Shown here in pieces: positions 8,198 to 19,600 of a stretch of 25,793 bases of DNA. A program made the position numbers and the translations under genes. The notes below the pieces were generated by a model. The model was not told the origin of the DNA and made no database searches. It saw nothing but the letters and a program-made list of their open reading frames with translations. Source of the DNA: Betaproteobacteria bacterium TMED156. GTDB lineage: Bacteria > Pseudomonadota > Gammaproteobacteria > Burkholderiales > Burkholderiaceae_A. Numbering within the stretch: the stretch's first letter is position 1; every line of letters starts with the position of its first letter. The stretch lies in contig NHHF01000050.1 in assembly GCA_002171155.1 (NCBI GenBank), forward strand, positions 1-25,793, given 5' to 3'.

Positions 8198-8908
8198 TCA
8201 AAGGGAGCTTAAAGAAGAAATTCTCTTAGCGGGTCTCAAAAATACATTAGAACCCTTCGAACCTGGAATTGAACCTTTAATCAATAACAATTGCTTATTG
8301 GTATCAACACGAATTACAGTAAGATTCTGAGTGGTAACAGTATCTGTTCCCATATTTCCAGCCATTCTTTTCCCTTTAAAAACCCGGCCAGGATCTTGAC
8401 ACATACCAATGGATCCAGGCGCTCTATGTGAAACCGAATTACCATGTGTAGTTCTTTGCGATGAAAATCCATGTCTCTTAATGGCACCCTGAAAACCTTT
8501 TCCTTGAGTGGTACCAGTAATGTCTAAAAGTTGGCCTTCCTTAAATATATTTACAGGTACAGGATCCCCAACATTGGGCATATCAGATTTTGAAAAACTT
8601 TGAGGTGGCCTAAACTCTTTTAAGAGCCTAAATGCATCAACACCTGCTTTCTTAAAATGTCCTGCAAGACTTTTGCTAAGGCGATTTTTCTTTATCTTAC
8701 CAAATCCAATTTGTATCCCATCATAGCCATCAGATTTCTCATTTTTGATTTGCGTGATTTTGTTTCCAGAGACATCTAGAACTGTCACAGGTACACTTTT
8801 CCCATCGTCCATAAAAATTCTAGTCATACCTACTTTCCGGCCAATCAATCCTGGGCTGATAATTTGGGACGGTGATGTAGTTTCATCTGACTCTTTTTCA
8901 GAAGTCAT
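8198..8908 (-). CDS. rplC: 50S ribosomal protein L3 with N-terminal extension
   Basis: One of the first proteins to bind 23S rRNA, reaching into the peptidyl-transferase centre. The conserved body begins at GLIGRKVGMTRIFMDDGKSV (residue 20 on). It has THGNSVSHRAPGSIG, the CQDPGRVFKGKRMAGNMG segment whose glutamine is methylated by PrmB in E. coli, and a normal C-terminus. Before the body are about 18 extra polar, acidic residues (MTSEKESDETTSPSQIIS). The ATG at 8908 is the only reasonable start: there is no ATG, GTG or TTG between it and the body. Total 236 residues against about 209 in E. coli. Confidence 0.97.
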   Translation of the reverse strand: MTSEKESDETTSPSQIISPGLIGRKVGMTRIFMDDGKSVPVTVLDVSGNKITQIKNEKSDGYDGIQIGFGKIKKNRLSKSLAGHFKKAGVDAFRLLKEFRPPQSFSKSDMPNVGDPVPVNIFKEGQLLDITGTTQGKGFQGAIKRHGFSSQRTTHGNSVSHRAPGSIGMCQDPGRVFKGKRMAGNMGTDTVTTQNLTVIRVDTNKQLLLIKGSIPGSKGSNVFLRPAKRISSLSSL

Positions 8909-8941
8909 ATATTGTACCTATTTGATAAATTTGTTAAACGG

Positions 8942-8974
8942 AAAGCTTTTAAGTTTAACCTTTTATTAAGCTTT
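8942..8974 (-). repeat. Imperfect inverted repeat in the rpsJ-rplC gap
   Basis: The 93-bp gap between rpsJ and rplC (8909-9001) carries AAAGCTT at 8974-8968 and its complement at 8948-8942 (transcribed-strand AAAGCTTAA ... TTAAAAGCTTT, with a two-base bulge). A hairpin with about a 13-nt loop is possible. It lacks a T-run, so it is not a typical terminator. The rest of the gap is plain AT-rich sequence with no convincing promoter. Confidence 0.3.
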
Positions 8975-9001
8975 AAATCAACACCTATATAAAAGAAATA
9001 T

Positions 9002-9310
9002 TTACTGTAATTTAATTTCTACGTCAACTCCTGCTGGCAAGTCTAATTTCATTAGAGCATCAACAGTTTTATCAGTAGGTTCTATTATGTCCATCAGTCT
9101 AAGGTGAGTTCTCAATTCAAACTGATCTCTTGATGTTTTATTCACATGAGGGCTTCTGAGGACATCCAATCTTCTTATTCTTGTTGGTAAAGGTAAAGGT
9201 CCTTTGACAACAGCACCAGTTCTTTTAGCAGTTTCAACTATTTCAATTGCAGATCTATCAATGAGTTTGTAGTCAAAAGCTTTTAATCTAATTCTAATTT
9301 TCTGATCCAT
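9002..9310 (-). CDS. rpsJ: 30S ribosomal protein S10 (NusE)
   Basis: Small-subunit head protein that also acts as NusE, binding NusB in antitermination and NusG in transcription-translation coupling. From the ATG at 9310 the product is 102 residues: [60 protein letters not shown] and [13 protein letters not shown], matching the 103-residue E. coli protein along its length. Extending to the in-frame TTG at 9316 adds two residues; AGGG six bases before 9310 supports the ATG. It follows fusA by 19 bp with no tuf between. Confidence 0.98.
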   Translation of the reverse strand: MDQKIRIRLKAFDYKLIDRSAIEIVETAKRTGAVVKGPLPLPTRIRRLDVLRSPHVNKTSRDQFELRTHLRLMDIIEPTDKTVDALMKLDLPAGVDVEIKLQ

Positions 9311-9316
9311 TTTCAA

Positions 9317-9320
9317 CCCT
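9317..9320 (-). promoter_or_regulatory. rpsJ ribosome binding site (AGGG)
   Basis: AGGG on the minus strand, six bases upstream of the ATG at 9310. The in-frame TTG at 9316-9314 directly adjoins this box and so cannot use it, which decides the S10 start. Confidence 0.7.
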
Positions 9321-9329
9321 ATATAAAAC

Positions 9330-11426
9330 TTATTGCCTACTTGTTATAACTCCATCGGCAACATTCTTTGGAGCTTCCGAATAATGTTTAAACTCCATAG
9401 TGTATGTTGCTCTTCCTTGTGTCAAAGATCTTAAGGTTGTTGAATACCCGAACATTTCAGCTAAGGGTACTTCAGCCTTAACAGCTTTCCCACCTCCCAT
9501 TATATCTTCCATACCCTGAACCATGCCTCTGCGAGACGACAAGTCTCCCATAACAGTGCCGGCATATTCTTCAGGAGTTTCAACCTCTACGAACATCATA
9601 GGTTCAAGTAGTGCAGCGCTAGCCTGTTTCATTCCATCTTTAAAAGCTAGGGAACCAGCAAGCTCAAAAGCAATTTGGGAGGAATCAACGTCATGAAAAG
9701 AACCATCAAATAACGTAACTCTAACATCAACTACGGGAAATCCAGCCAGAACTCCTGAATTCATAGTTTCTCGAATACCTTTATCAACCGAGGGTATATA
9801 CTCCTTTGGAACTACCCCTCCCTTAATCTGATCGATAAATTCATAACCATTACCTTCACCTTGAGGCTCTATTTTTATCCATACATGCCCGTACTGTCCT
9901 TTGCCTCCAGATTGCTTTATATACTTTCCCTCAATCTCTATTGATTTCTTTACTGTTTCTCTGTAGGCAACTTGAGGTTTACCAACAGCTGCATCAACAT
10001 TAAACTCTCTTCTCATTCTGTCAACCAGAATCTCAAGGTGCAATTCTCCCATACCAGAAATGATTGTTTGACCAGATTCCTCATCGGTTTTGACTCTAAA
10101 TGAAGGATCTTCTCTGGCTAACCTTCCAAGAGCAAGACCCATTTTCTCTTGATCAGCCTTGGTTTTAGGTTCAACAGCTTGGGCAATTACGGGCTCTGGA
10201 AAAACCATTTTTTCCAATACAATTTCAGCCTCGCTATCACAGAGAGTCTCACCAGTTGTTACATCTTTTAAACCAACAACAGCTGCAATATCACCAGCAA
10301 GAACCTCTGTCAACTCCTCTCGATTATTGGCATGCATCTGAACTATTCTTCCAACTCTCTCTTTCTTGCCCTTGACAGAATTGTAAACAGCCTCACCAGA
10401 TTTAAGAACTCCCGAGTAAACTCTGATAAATGTAAGTTGGCCAACAAATGGGTCTGTCATAAGTTTAAAAGCTAAAGCTGAGAATTTTTCTTGGTCAGAA
10501 GCTTTTCTACTTGCAACTTTATCTTCTCCAACTGTTCCTTGTATAGCAGGGACATCAACCGGACTTGGCATAAAATCGATTACCGCATCCAACATTCTCT
10601 GAACACCCTTGTTTTTGAATGCAGTACCGCAAAGCATAGGTTGAATTTCACCAGCTATGGTTCTTTTCCTCAAACCATCTATGATGTCCAGCTCGGAAAG
10701 ATCACTTTCTTCCAAGTATTTGTTCATAAGGTTCTCATCAGCTTCAGCAGCAGATTCAACCATTTTTTCTCTCCAGATATTGGATTCTTCAAGCAATTCC
10801 GAAGGGATTTCACCATATGAAAACTGAGTCCCTTTGGAGCTTTCGTCCCACAAAATTGATTTCATTTTTAAAAGATCAACTACACCCTGAAAATGTTCTT
10901 CAGCCCCAATTGGTAAAACTACTGGCACAGGGTTAGCCTTCAATCTTGTTTTAAGTTGATCATGAACTTTAAAAAAATTAGCTCCTGTTCTGTCCATCTT
11001 ATTTACAAAAGCAATTCTTGGAACATTATATTTGTTGGCTTGTCTCCAAACCGTTTCAGATTGGGGCTGAACACCTCCAACAGCACAATAAACCATGCAA
11101 GCTCCATCTAAAACCCTCATAGATCTTTCAACTTCAATTGTGAAATCAACGTGCCCGGGTGTATCTATTATGTTAATCCTGTGTTCAGGTAAGGTAGCGC
11201 TCATACCTTTCCAAAAACAAGTAGTGGCTGCTGAAGTAATGGTAATACCTCTCTCCTGTTCTTGCTCCATCCAATCCATTGTGGCGGCTCCGTCGTGAAC
11301 CTCACCAATTTTGTGATTTATACCTGTGTAAAACAAAATTCTTTCGGTGGTCGTTGTTTTTCCAGCATCAATGTGAGCACTGATTCCAATATTTCGGTAA
11401 CGTTCTATGGGGGTTTTTCGTGACAT
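9330..11426 (-). CDS. fusA: Elongation factor G
   Basis: GTPase that drives translocation and, with RRF, ribosome recycling. The 698-residue product has the G domain with P-loop AHIDAGKT (17-24), switch region [12 protein letters not shown] (58-69), DTPGH (88-92) and NKMD (142-145). Domains II to V follow, including the domain IV/V segments [20 protein letters not shown] and [15 protein letters not shown]. Length matches the family (about 700). It is in the str order rpsL-rpsG-fusA, 17 bp after rpsG. A tuf gene, usual immediately downstream in betaproteobacteria, is absent. Confidence 0.99.
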   Translation of the reverse strand: MSRKTPIERYRNIGISAHIDAGKTTTTERILFYTGINHKIGEVHDGAATMDWMEQEQERGITITSAATTCFWKGMSATLPEHRINIIDTPGHVDFTIEVERSMRVLDGACMVYCAVGGVQPQSETVWRQANKYNVPRIAFVNKMDRTGANFFKVHDQLKTRLKANPVPVVLPIGAEEHFQGVVDLLKMKSILWDESSKGTQFSYGEIPSELLEESNIWREKMVESAAEADENLMNKYLEESDLSELDIIDGLRKRTIAGEIQPMLCGTAFKNKGVQRMLDAVIDFMPSPVDVPAIQGTVGEDKVASRKASDQEKFSALAFKLMTDPFVGQLTFIRVYSGVLKSGEAVYNSVKGKKERVGRIVQMHANNREELTEVLAGDIAAVVGLKDVTTGETLCDSEAEIVLEKMVFPEPVIAQAVEPKTKADQEKMGLALGRLAREDPSFRVKTDEESGQTIISGMGELHLEILVDRMRREFNVDAAVGKPQVAYRETVKKSIEIEGKYIKQSGGKGQYGHVWIKIEPQGEGNGYEFIDQIKGGVVPKEYIPSVDKGIRETMNSGVLAGFPVVDVRVTLFDGSFHDVDSSQIAFELAGSLAFKDGMKQASAALLEPMMFVEVETPEEYAGTVMGDLSSRRGMVQGMEDIMGGGKAVKAEVPLAEMFGYSTTLRSLTQGRATYTMEFKHYSEAPKNVADGVITSRQ

Positions 11427-11443
11427 GTTAATTTTGATTAGTT

Positions 11444-11914
11444 TTAGAAACGAAAGTGTGAAAAGGCTTTGTTAGCTTCCGCCATTCTATGAACTTCATC
11501 CTTTTTTTTGATTGCTCCACCCTTGCCCTCAGAAGCTTCCAGTATTTCATTAGCTAATCTTAACTTTATTGATTTTTCAGACCTTTTCTTAGAAGCCTCT
11601 CTTAACCATCTCATTCCCAATGCAAGCCTTCTGGAGGGGCGAACTTCAACAGGAACTTGATAATTTGCACCACCTACACGACGACTTTTTACCTCAACCA
11701 CAGGTTTGCAATTTGATAGTGCTTTTTGAAAAACTTCGATGGGATCTTTTTTTGCATTTTTTTCAATAAAACTAAATGCTCCATAAACAATACCTTCAGC
11801 GACGGCTTTTTTTCCGTGTAACATAACAACGTTAACAAATTTGGAAACATCAACATCTTTGTATTTTGGGTCTGGCAATATTGATCTTTTAGGTACTTCT
11901 CTACGTCGCGGCAT
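11444..11914 (-). CDS. rpsG: 30S ribosomal protein S7
   Basis: Primary binder of the 16S rRNA 3' domain, nucleating head assembly; in E. coli also a repressor of the str operon. From the ATG at 11914 the product is exactly 156 residues, the common S7 length, starting [20 protein letters not shown], with [17 protein letters not shown] in the beta-hairpin region and [11 protein letters not shown] at the end. The frame extends five codons further to a TTG at 11929, but the canonical MPRRR start argues against it. The ribosome binding site is weak (GAAAGA). It follows rpsL by 43 bp. Confidence 0.97.
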   Translation of the reverse strand: MPRRREVPKRSILPDPKYKDVDVSKFVNVVMLHGKKAVAEGIVYGAFSFIEKNAKKDPIEVFQKALSNCKPVVEVKSRRVGGANYQVPVEVRPSRRLALGMRWLREASKKRSEKSIKLRLANEILEASEGKGGAIKKKDEVHRMAEANKAFSHFRF

Positions 11915-11957
11915 ATATAAATCTTTCAAGTTAAAAAAAACAAATCATTTCATGTAC

Positions 11958-12329
11958 TTATTTAGAACGTTTGGCACCATATTTAGATCTGGCCTGTTTC
12001 CTGTCTTTTACGCCCTGTAAGTCCAATGAGCCACGAACAACGTGGTATCTAACTCCAGGTAAATCCTTAACCCTTCCACCGCGAATTAGAACTACGGAAT
12101 GTTCTTGCAGATTGTGGCCCTCACCACCGATGTAGCTGATTACTTCAAAACCATTAGTAAGTCTAACTTTCGCAACCTTGCGTAAAGCAGAATTGGGTTT
12201 TTTCGGAGTAGTAGTGTAAACACGAGTGCAGACACCCCTGCGTTGAGGACAAGACTCAAGAGCCGGACTTTTGCTCTTTTCAAATTCCTTTACTCTAGGT
12301 TTTTTAACTAATTGGTTAATGGTTGGCAC
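11958..12329 (-). CDS. rpsL: 30S ribosomal protein S12 (GTG start)
   Basis: Decoding-centre protein controlling accuracy. The 123 residues carry [20 protein letters not shown] with lysine 43 and, further on, [13 protein letters not shown] with lysine 88, the two main sites of streptomycin resistance, both unchanged. Aspartate 89, the residue methylthiolated by RimO in some bacteria, is present. The start codon is GTG (12329-12327), supported by [12 protein letters not shown] and an AAGGT box just upstream. A 78-bp gap separates it from rpoC. Confidence 0.98.
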   Translation of the reverse strand: MPTINQLVKKPRVKEFEKSKSPALESCPQRRGVCTRVYTTTPKKPNSALRKVAKVRLTNGFEVISYIGGEGHNLQEHSVVLIRGGRVKDLPGVRYHVVRGSLDLQGVKDRKQARSKYGAKRSK

Positions 12330-12407
12330 GATTTTACCTTATAAAATGCAAAGCTTTATATTGTCGACTAAATCTCTTCCATGTGTCAAGCATTTGAATT
12401 TTGGTAA

Positions 12408-15400
12408 TTACTCTTTTGATACAGAACTGTCATCAGGCTTGCTTTCTTCAGATGAGGCTTCAAGGGGTGTTTCAAAGAGTGCTTCAGCATCCAAAGCTGC
12501 TTGTTCCGCAAGTGTTTTTGCCTCGGCAGCTTCTGCAAGCTCTCTTTCTTTCCTGGCTTTGTGATAACTTAATCCTGTTCCTGCTGGAATCAATCTACCC
12601 ACTATCACATTTTCCTTTAAACCTCTTAAATCATCCTTCTTGCCCATTATTGCTGCCTCAGTAAGCACTCTAGTTGTCTCTTGAAATGATGCTGCAGAAA
12701 TAAACGAGTCAGTTGACAGAGAAGCTTTGGTAATACCAAGCAAAATATTTAAAAAAGAAGCAGGTCTTTTGTTTTTAGAAACCATAAGTTCATTTTCAGC
12801 GTATAGTTCAGAACGCTCTATTTGTTCACCTGGAATAAATTTAGTGTCACCAGCGTCATCAACTGAAACTCTCCTAAGCATTTGACGAACTATTACCTCT
12901 ATATGTTTATCATTTATTTTTACACCCTGAAGTCTATAAACATCCTGAACTTCGTTAATGATGTAAGTTGCTAATGCTTCAACCCCTTTGAGTCTGAGAA
13001 TATCTTGAGGATCGGCTGGACCGTCAACAATCAACTCTCCTTCATTAACTATTTGCCCATCATGAACAAGTACATTTTTTTCTTTGGGAATTAAAAACTC
13101 ATGAGCATCTCCGCTTGTTTCCGTGATTACTAATCTCTGCTTTCCCTTTGTGTCTTTTCCAAAAGAAACTGTTCCCGTGACCTCAGCTAAAACCCCCGCA
13201 TCTTTTGGAGACCTTGCTTCGAACAATTCAGCAACTCGAGGTAATCCACCGGTAATATCTCTAGTTTTTTGAGATTCATGTGGGATTCTAGCCAATACTT
13301 CTCCAACTGAAATATCTTGACCGTCCTTAACAGTAATTAATGCTCCAACAGGAAAACTAATATTTACAGCATGATCAGTTCCAGGTATTTTTACATCTTT
13401 TCCTATTTCATCTTTTAACCTAACAACTGGTCTAACACCTTTAGCTACTGAAGCGCTTCTACGCTTGGCATCTATAACAACCAATGTAGAAACACCTGTA
13501 ACGTCATCAATTTGACGGGCAACTGTTACTCCTTCTTCAACATTTTCAAAATTTGCTTTACCAGCATACTCAGCAATAATTGGCCTAGTTAGAGCATCCC
13601 AATTTGCAAGTACATCACCGGCTTTCACAATGTCGCCATCTATAACTGACAAAGTAGCACCGTAGGGTAGTTTATGCCTTTCTTTTTCGCGATTTCCCTC
13701 ATCAAAGATCATAATCTCACCAGAGCGAGAAATAACAACAGGTTCTTTTTTTGGATTTGTTACATACCTCATTGTGTTTGAAAACCTTACAGTTCCATTT
13801 GATCTTGATTCAATTCCAGAGGCTGCAGCAGTTCTGGATGCCGCACCTCCAATGTGAAAGGTTCTCATAGTTAATTGTGTACCAGGCTCCCCAATTGACT
13901 GGGCAGCAATGACACCAACCGACTCTCCAACATTTACAAGACTTCCTCTACCAAGATCTCTTCCGTAACACATTGCACACAATCCAAAACGGGTTTCACA
14001 AGAAAGAGGGGTTCGGACTCTAACTTCATCAATACCCTTAAGCTCAATATCATTAACCATATCTTCATCTAGCAAAACACCTGTTGCAACAAGTGTTTCT
14101 TGATTTTCAGGATTTATAACATCTGCAATTGTAACCCTGCCTAATATCCTGTCTTTAAGAGATTCTATGACTTCTCCCCCCTCTACTATAGCCTTCATAG
14201 TAATGCCTTGAGTGGTTCCACAATCCTCAGTAATGACAACCAAATCTTGAGTGACATCAACAAGTCTTCTAGTCAAATAACCAGAATTAGCTGTTTTGAG
14301 GGCGGTATCAGCTAAACCTTTTCTAGCACCATGAGTAGAAATAAAATACTGAAGAACATTTAATCCTTCACGAAAATTTGCAGTTATGGGAGTTTCTATT
14401 ATTGAACCATCTGGTTTTGCCATTAAACCTCTCATACCAGCCAATTGTCTAATTTGTGCTGCTGATCCTCTAGCACCCGAATCTGCCATCATAAATATAG
14501 AATTGAAAGAATCTTGAGATACATCCCTACCTGTTCTATCTTTTACAAGTTCACCTGCTAATTGTTCCATCATGGCTTTACCAACTGAATCGCCAGCTCT
14601 TCCCCAAATATCTACCACCTTATTATAGCGCTCACCCTGAGTGACTAGGCCAGAAGCATATTGTTGTTCTATTTGTTTTACTTCCTCTTCGGAATTATCA
14701 AGAATAGAAGCTTTTTCAGGAGGAACCAACATATCATCAACAGCTATTGATAAACCAGCTTTTGTAGCCAATGAAAATCCTGACTGCAATAATTTGTCAG
14801 CAAAAATTACTGTTGACCTCAGACCACATTTTCTAAATGAAACATTTATTAATCGAGAAATTTCTTTTTTCTTAAGTACTACATTCAACTGTTTAAATAA
14901 AAGTCCAGGTGGTAATATTTTCGACAGCAATGCTCTGCCTGTAGTCGTTTTATACCTAGTATTTTTCCAAAGAATTTCACCAGTAGTTTTGTTTAGTTCA
15001 GACTCTTTTATTCGAACATTGATAATTGAGCCAAGTTCAATTTTATTAGTGATATATGCTCTTTCAACTTCATTCACACAAGAAAAAACCATTCCCTCGC
15101 CGAGTCCATTAATTTTTTCGCGAGTTGTGTAATACAAACCTAAGACGATATCTTGCGAAGGAACAATAGATGGCTCACCATTGGATGGAAACAAAACATT
15201 ATTTGAGGCCAACATCAATGATCGAGCTTCCATCTGGGCCTCGAGGGATAAAGGAACATGAACTGCCATTTGATCACCGTCAAAATCTGCATTAAACGCC
15301 GCACAAACAAGTGGGTGTAATTGGATAGCTTTTCCCTCAATCAATACTGGCTCAAAAGCTTGGATTCCTAATCTATGCAGAGTTGGTGCTCTGTTAAGCA

Positions 15401-16667
15401 AAATCGGGTGTTCACGAATTACCTCTTCAAGAATATCCCAAACTTCAGGAACTTGTTGTTCAACTAGTTTTTTTGCAGCCTTGATAGTGGTCGCCATACC
15501 TCTAAGTTCTAATTTATTAAAAATAAATGGTTTAAAAAGCTCTAAGGCCATAAGTTTTGGCAAGCCACACTGATGAAGCTTTAAAGTCGGTCCAACAACG
15601 ATCACAGATCTTCCTGAGTAATCCACTCTTTTTCCCAAAAGGTTCTGCCGAAATCTACCGGCTTTGCCTTTAATCATATCTGCTAATGATTTCAGAGGTC
15701 TTTTGTTTGCCCCAGTCATGGCTTTACCTCTTCTGCCATTATCCAAAAGTGAGTCAACAGACTCTTGAAGCATTCTTTTTTCGTTTCTAACGATAATATC
15801 TGGGGCTTTGAGCTCAAGAAGCCTCTTTAAACGATTGTTTCTATTGATAACGCGCCGATATAAATCATTGAGATCCGAAGTAGCAAATCTACCACCATCA
15901 AGAGGAACTAGAGGTCTTAATTCAGGGGGTAGAACAGGTAAAACCTCTAAAATCATCCATTCTGGTTTTACCCCAGATTTTAAAAATCCTTCAAGGACTT
16001 TAATTCTTTTGGCTATTTTTTTTATCTTTACATCAGAAGAGGTTGTTTCAAGCTCTTCTCTTAGTGTCTCAATTTCACGATCTAAATTAATTGACTTTAA
16101 AAGTTCCTTAACACCCTCAGCTCCCATTAATGCTTGAAATTCTCCAAGACCATATTGCTCATTTTTTGCCACATAGTCATCTTCGGTCATAATTTGACCT
16201 TTTTTTAGAGGTGTCATCCCGGGATCAACAACAACAAAAGCCTCAAAATAAAGAACTCGCTCAATATCTCTAAGTGTCATATCCAAAACCATTCCCATTC
16301 GAGATGGTAAAGATTTGAGGAACCAAATATGAGAAACGCATGTTGAAAGCTCTATGTGTCCCATTCTTTCTCTTCTGACTCTGGACAATGTAACTTCAAC
16401 TCCACACTTTTCACAGACAACTCCCCTGTGTTTAAGCCTTTTATATTTACCACATAAACACTCGTAATCTTTTACAGGGCCAAAAATTTTCGCGCAAAAA
16501 AGTCCTTCACGCTCTGGTTTAAATGTTCTGTAATTTATTGTTTCTGGCTTTCGGACTTCCCCAAAAGACCAAGAACGGATTTTTTCAGCAGATGCTAGTC
16601 CAATTTTAATTGCATCAAACTGCTGTTCTTGCTGGACCTGTTTAAATAAATCGAGAAGTGCTTTCAT
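12408..16667 (-). CDS. rpoC: RNA polymerase beta' subunit
   Basis: Catalytic subunit of RNA polymerase. The 1419-residue product has the N-terminal zinc site C70, C72, C85, C88, the rudder and lid region, the active-site motif NADFDGDQM with magnesium-binding D461, D463 and D465, the bridge-helix region (about 775-800), and the second zinc site C816, C890, C897, C900. It ends in an acidic, Ala- and Glu-rich tail (about 1370-1419) typical of betaproteobacterial beta' and slightly longer than E. coli (1407). It begins 17 bp after rpoB and is cotranscribed with it. No frameshift or inserted domain is visible. Confidence 0.99.
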   Translation of the reverse strand: MKALLDLFKQVQQEQQFDAIKIGLASAEKIRSWSFGEVRKPETINYRTFKPEREGLFCAKIFGPVKDYECLCGKYKRLKHRGVVCEKCGVEVTLSRVRRERMGHIELSTCVSHIWFLKSLPSRMGMVLDMTLRDIERVLYFEAFVVVDPGMTPLKKGQIMTEDDYVAKNEQYGLGEFQALMGAEGVKELLKSINLDREIETLREELETTSSDVKIKKIAKRIKVLEGFLKSGVKPEWMILEVLPVLPPELRPLVPLDGGRFATSDLNDLYRRVINRNNRLKRLLELKAPDIIVRNEKRMLQESVDSLLDNGRRGKAMTGANKRPLKSLADMIKGKAGRFRQNLLGKRVDYSGRSVIVVGPTLKLHQCGLPKLMALELFKPFIFNKLELRGMATTIKAAKKLVEQQVPEVWDILEEVIREHPILLNRAPTLHRLGIQAFEPVLIEGKAIQLHPLVCAAFNADFDGDQMAVHVPLSLEAQMEARSLMLASNNVLFPSNGEPSIVPSQDIVLGLYYTTREKINGLGEGMVFSCVNEVERAYITNKIELGSIINVRIKESELNKTTGEILWKNTRYKTTTGRALLSKILPPGLLFKQLNVVLKKKEISRLINVSFRKCGLRSTVIFADKLLQSGFSLATKAGLSIAVDDMLVPPEKASILDNSEEEVKQIEQQYASGLVTQGERYNKVVDIWGRAGDSVGKAMMEQLAGELVKDRTGRDVSQDSFNSIFMMADSGARGSAAQIRQLAGMRGLMAKPDGSIIETPITANFREGLNVLQYFISTHGARKGLADTALKTANSGYLTRRLVDVTQDLVVITEDCGTTQGITMKAIVEGGEVIESLKDRILGRVTIADVINPENQETLVATGVLLDEDMVNDIELKGIDEVRVRTPLSCETRFGLCAMCYGRDLGRGSLVNVGESVGVIAAQSIGEPGTQLTMRTFHIGGAASRTAAASGIESRSNGTVRFSNTMRYVTNPKKEPVVISRSGEIMIFDEGNREKERHKLPYGATLSVIDGDIVKAGDVLANWDALTRPIIAEYAGKANFENVEEGVTVARQIDDVTGVSTLVVIDAKRRSASVAKGVRPVVRLKDEIGKDVKIPGTDHAVNISFPVGALITVKDGQDISVGEVLARIPHESQKTRDITGGLPRVAELFEARSPKDAGVLAEVTGTVSFGKDTKGKQRLVITETSGDAHEFLIPKEKNVLVHDGQIVNEGELIVDGPADPQDILRLKGVEALATYIINEVQDVYRLQGVKINDKHIEVIVRQMLRRVSVDDAGDTKFIPGEQIERSELYAENELMVSKNKRPASFLNILLGITKASLSTDSFISAASFQETTRVLTEAAIMGKKDDLRGLKENVIVGRLIPAGTGLSYHKARKERELAEAAEAKTLAEQAALDAEALFETPLEASSEESKPDDSSVSKE

Positions 16668-16684
16668 TAAATGAATTCCTATAA

Positions 16685-19600
16685 TTAGTTGCGTTCTAAA
16701 TCAATGTCAATCCCCAAGGAACGAATTTCCTTGACCAGCACATTGAAGGACTCTGGCATACCAGCATCAATTACGTGGTCGCCTTTTACTATGTTTTCAT
16801 AAACTTTAGTTCTACCATTAACATCATCAGATTTAACAGTAAGCATTTCCTGAAGAGTATAGGAAGCTCCATATGCTTCTAATGCCCAAACTTCCATTTC
16901 TCCAAATCTTTGCCCACCAAATTGAGCTTTACCTCCTAAGGGTTGCTGAGTTACAAGAGAATATGGACCGGTTGAACGAGCATGCATCTTGTCATCAACA
17001 AGGTGATGAAGCTTGAGCATATGCATATACCCAATTGTTACGGCCCTATCAAACTTCTCGCCAGTTCTTCCATCAAATAAATGAACTTGAGTTCTGCTCT
17101 TAGTTAGTCCAACTTTTTCACTGATCCCATCAGGATAAGCAAGCTGTAACATATTCATAATTTCAGATTCAGCCGCACCATCAAAAACTGGGGTTGCGAA
17201 TGGAACTCCATCTTTTAAATTTTTTGCAAGCTTTAAAATTTCGTTGTCTGAAAGTTGACTTAAGTCTTCAGACTTCCCTCCACTATTGTACATTTTTTGC
17301 ATGTAGCTTCTTATATCACCAGCTGAATTACCGGAGGATAGTAATTCTCCGATTCTATGACCTAAACCCTTAGCAGCCCAACCCAAATGTGTTTCTAGGA
17401 TCTGACCTACATTCATCCTTGAGGGGACTCCAAGAGGGTTAAGAACGACATCGACTGGTCTTCCGTCAGCCATGTATGGCATATCTTCTACCGGAACAAT
17501 CCTAGAAACGACCCCCTTATTTCCATGTCTTCCAGCCATCTTGTCACCTGGTTGAAGTCTTCTTTTCACAGCCAAATGGACTTTGACCATTTTTAATACC
17601 CCGGGTGGTAACTCGTCTCCTTGCAGTAATTTTTTTTGTTTTTCTTGAAAGTCCAAGTCAAATTGGTGTCTTTTCTGATTCAAGGATTCTTTTAAAGACT
17701 CAAGTGCTCTAGCTTTGGATTCGTCAGACAATCGCACGTCATACCATTGATGTTTGTTCAATGAAGAAAGATATTGTTCTGAAACCCTATCACCTTTTCC
17801 AAGACTGTTAGGACCACCATTGGCAACAGAGCCTACAAGTAACCTCTTGGTTCTTTCATAAGAGTCAAATTCAACTATCCTAAGTTGGTCATTCAGATCT
17901 TTTCTGAAACGGCTTAGTTCACTGTCAATTATCTCCTGGGCGCGCTTATCACGGGAAACACCCTCTCTTGTAAAGACCTGAACATCAATAACAGTTCCAC
18001 TCATTCCTGATGGAACTTTGAGAGATGTGTCTTTAACATCCGATGCCTTTTCTCCAAAAATTGCTCGTAATAGTTTTTCTTCCGGGGTTAATTGGGTCTC
18101 TCCTTTTGGAGTTACTTTACCTACAAGAACGTCACCAGACTCAACTTCAGCCCCTATATAAACTACGCCAGCATCATCCAAACGTCCTAGTTGTGCGTCA
18201 GAAAGGTTAGAAATATCCCGGGTAATTTCTTCAGGCCCAAGCTTAGTATCTCTGGCAAGAACAGAGAGCTCCTCGATGTGTATTGAAGTGTAGCGATCCT
18301 CAGAAACTACCTTTTCAGAAATTAATATGGAATCTTCAAAGTTATAACCATTCCATGGCATGAACGCCACTAGCATATTTTGGCCTAATGCAAGTTCTCC
18401 AATGTCAGTTGACGCTCCATCGGCAATGACATCTCCACTAACTACAAAATCCCCTGTTTCTACAATTGGCCTTTGGTTAATATTAGTGTTCTGATTAGAA
18501 CGAGTGTATTTGATCAAATTATAAATATCTACGCCGGCTTCACCAGATTGCGTTTCATCATCATTTACTCTTACTACAATTCTTCTAGAGTCAATAAAAT
18601 CAACTATGCCGCCCCTTTTAGCCCTAACAACTGTTCCCGAGTCAACAGCACAAGTTCTCTCGATACCAGTACCAACAAGAGCCTTTTCAGGCTTAAGGCA
18701 AGGAACTGCCTGCCGCTGCATATTGGAACCCATCAACGCCCTATTTGCATCATCATGTTCAAGAAAAGGAATAAGACAAGCAGCGACAGAAACGATTTGA
18801 TTTGTGGCTACGTCCATATACTCAACTTTTTCGGCACTTGATAAAGTTGCTTCCCCATTTTCTCGAACAGAAATTAAATCCCCAGTTATTGCTCCTTTAT
18901 CATTTACAGTTGCATTAGCTTGAGCGATTACATATTTACCCTCTTCTATAGCAGATAAATAAACTATATCCCCTGTAACCTTACAATCTGAAACTTTACG
19001 GTAAGGCGTTTCTAAAAAACCATATTCATTTAACCTTGCAAACAATGCCAGTGAATTAATCAAACCTATGTTAGGCCCTTCTGGCGTTTCAATTGGACAT
19101 ACTCTGCCATAGTGTGTTGGATGAACGTCCCTAACCTCAAAACCAGCTCTCTCCCTCGTAAGACCTCCAGGTCCCAAAGCAGAGATTCTTCTTTTATGTG
19201 TTATTTCAGACAAAGGATTAGTTTGATCCATAAATTGTGACAGCTGAGAGGATCCGAAAAATTCTCTAATTGCAGCCGAAATTGGTTTGCTATTTATTAA
19301 GTCATGAGGCATTAAATTGTCAGTCTCTGCTTGTGCAAGCCTCTCCCTAACAGCTCTCTCTACTCTCACTAAACCAGACCTGAATTGATTTTCAGCTAGC
19401 TCACCAACACACCTAACTCTTCTGTTACCGAGGTGGTCAATGTCATCAATTTCGCCCCTTCCATTTCTAAGCTCAACTAAAAGCTTAATTGCGTCAATAA
19501 TGTCCTCATAACTTAGAGTCATACGACCTTCAGACTCTTCTCTTCCAAGTCTTTTATTGAACTTCATTCTTCCAACACGAGACAGATCATATGTATCAGA

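Noticed and set aside
8975..9001. Possible promoter (TATATAG element) between rpsJ and rplC.
   Set aside because: No -35 box at a reasonable distance; short A/T-rich matches are expected by chance at this base composition.
14641..15132. Plus-strand 163-codon open frame opposite rpoC.
   Set aside because: Antisense to conserved beta' sequence, without ribosome binding site or family resemblance.
17100..19600. Possible rifampicin-resistance changes in rpoB, and similarly streptomycin-resistance changes in rpsL.
   Set aside because: All key positions checked (RpoB Q518, D521, H531, R534, S536, L538; S12 K43 and K88) are the sensitive type.
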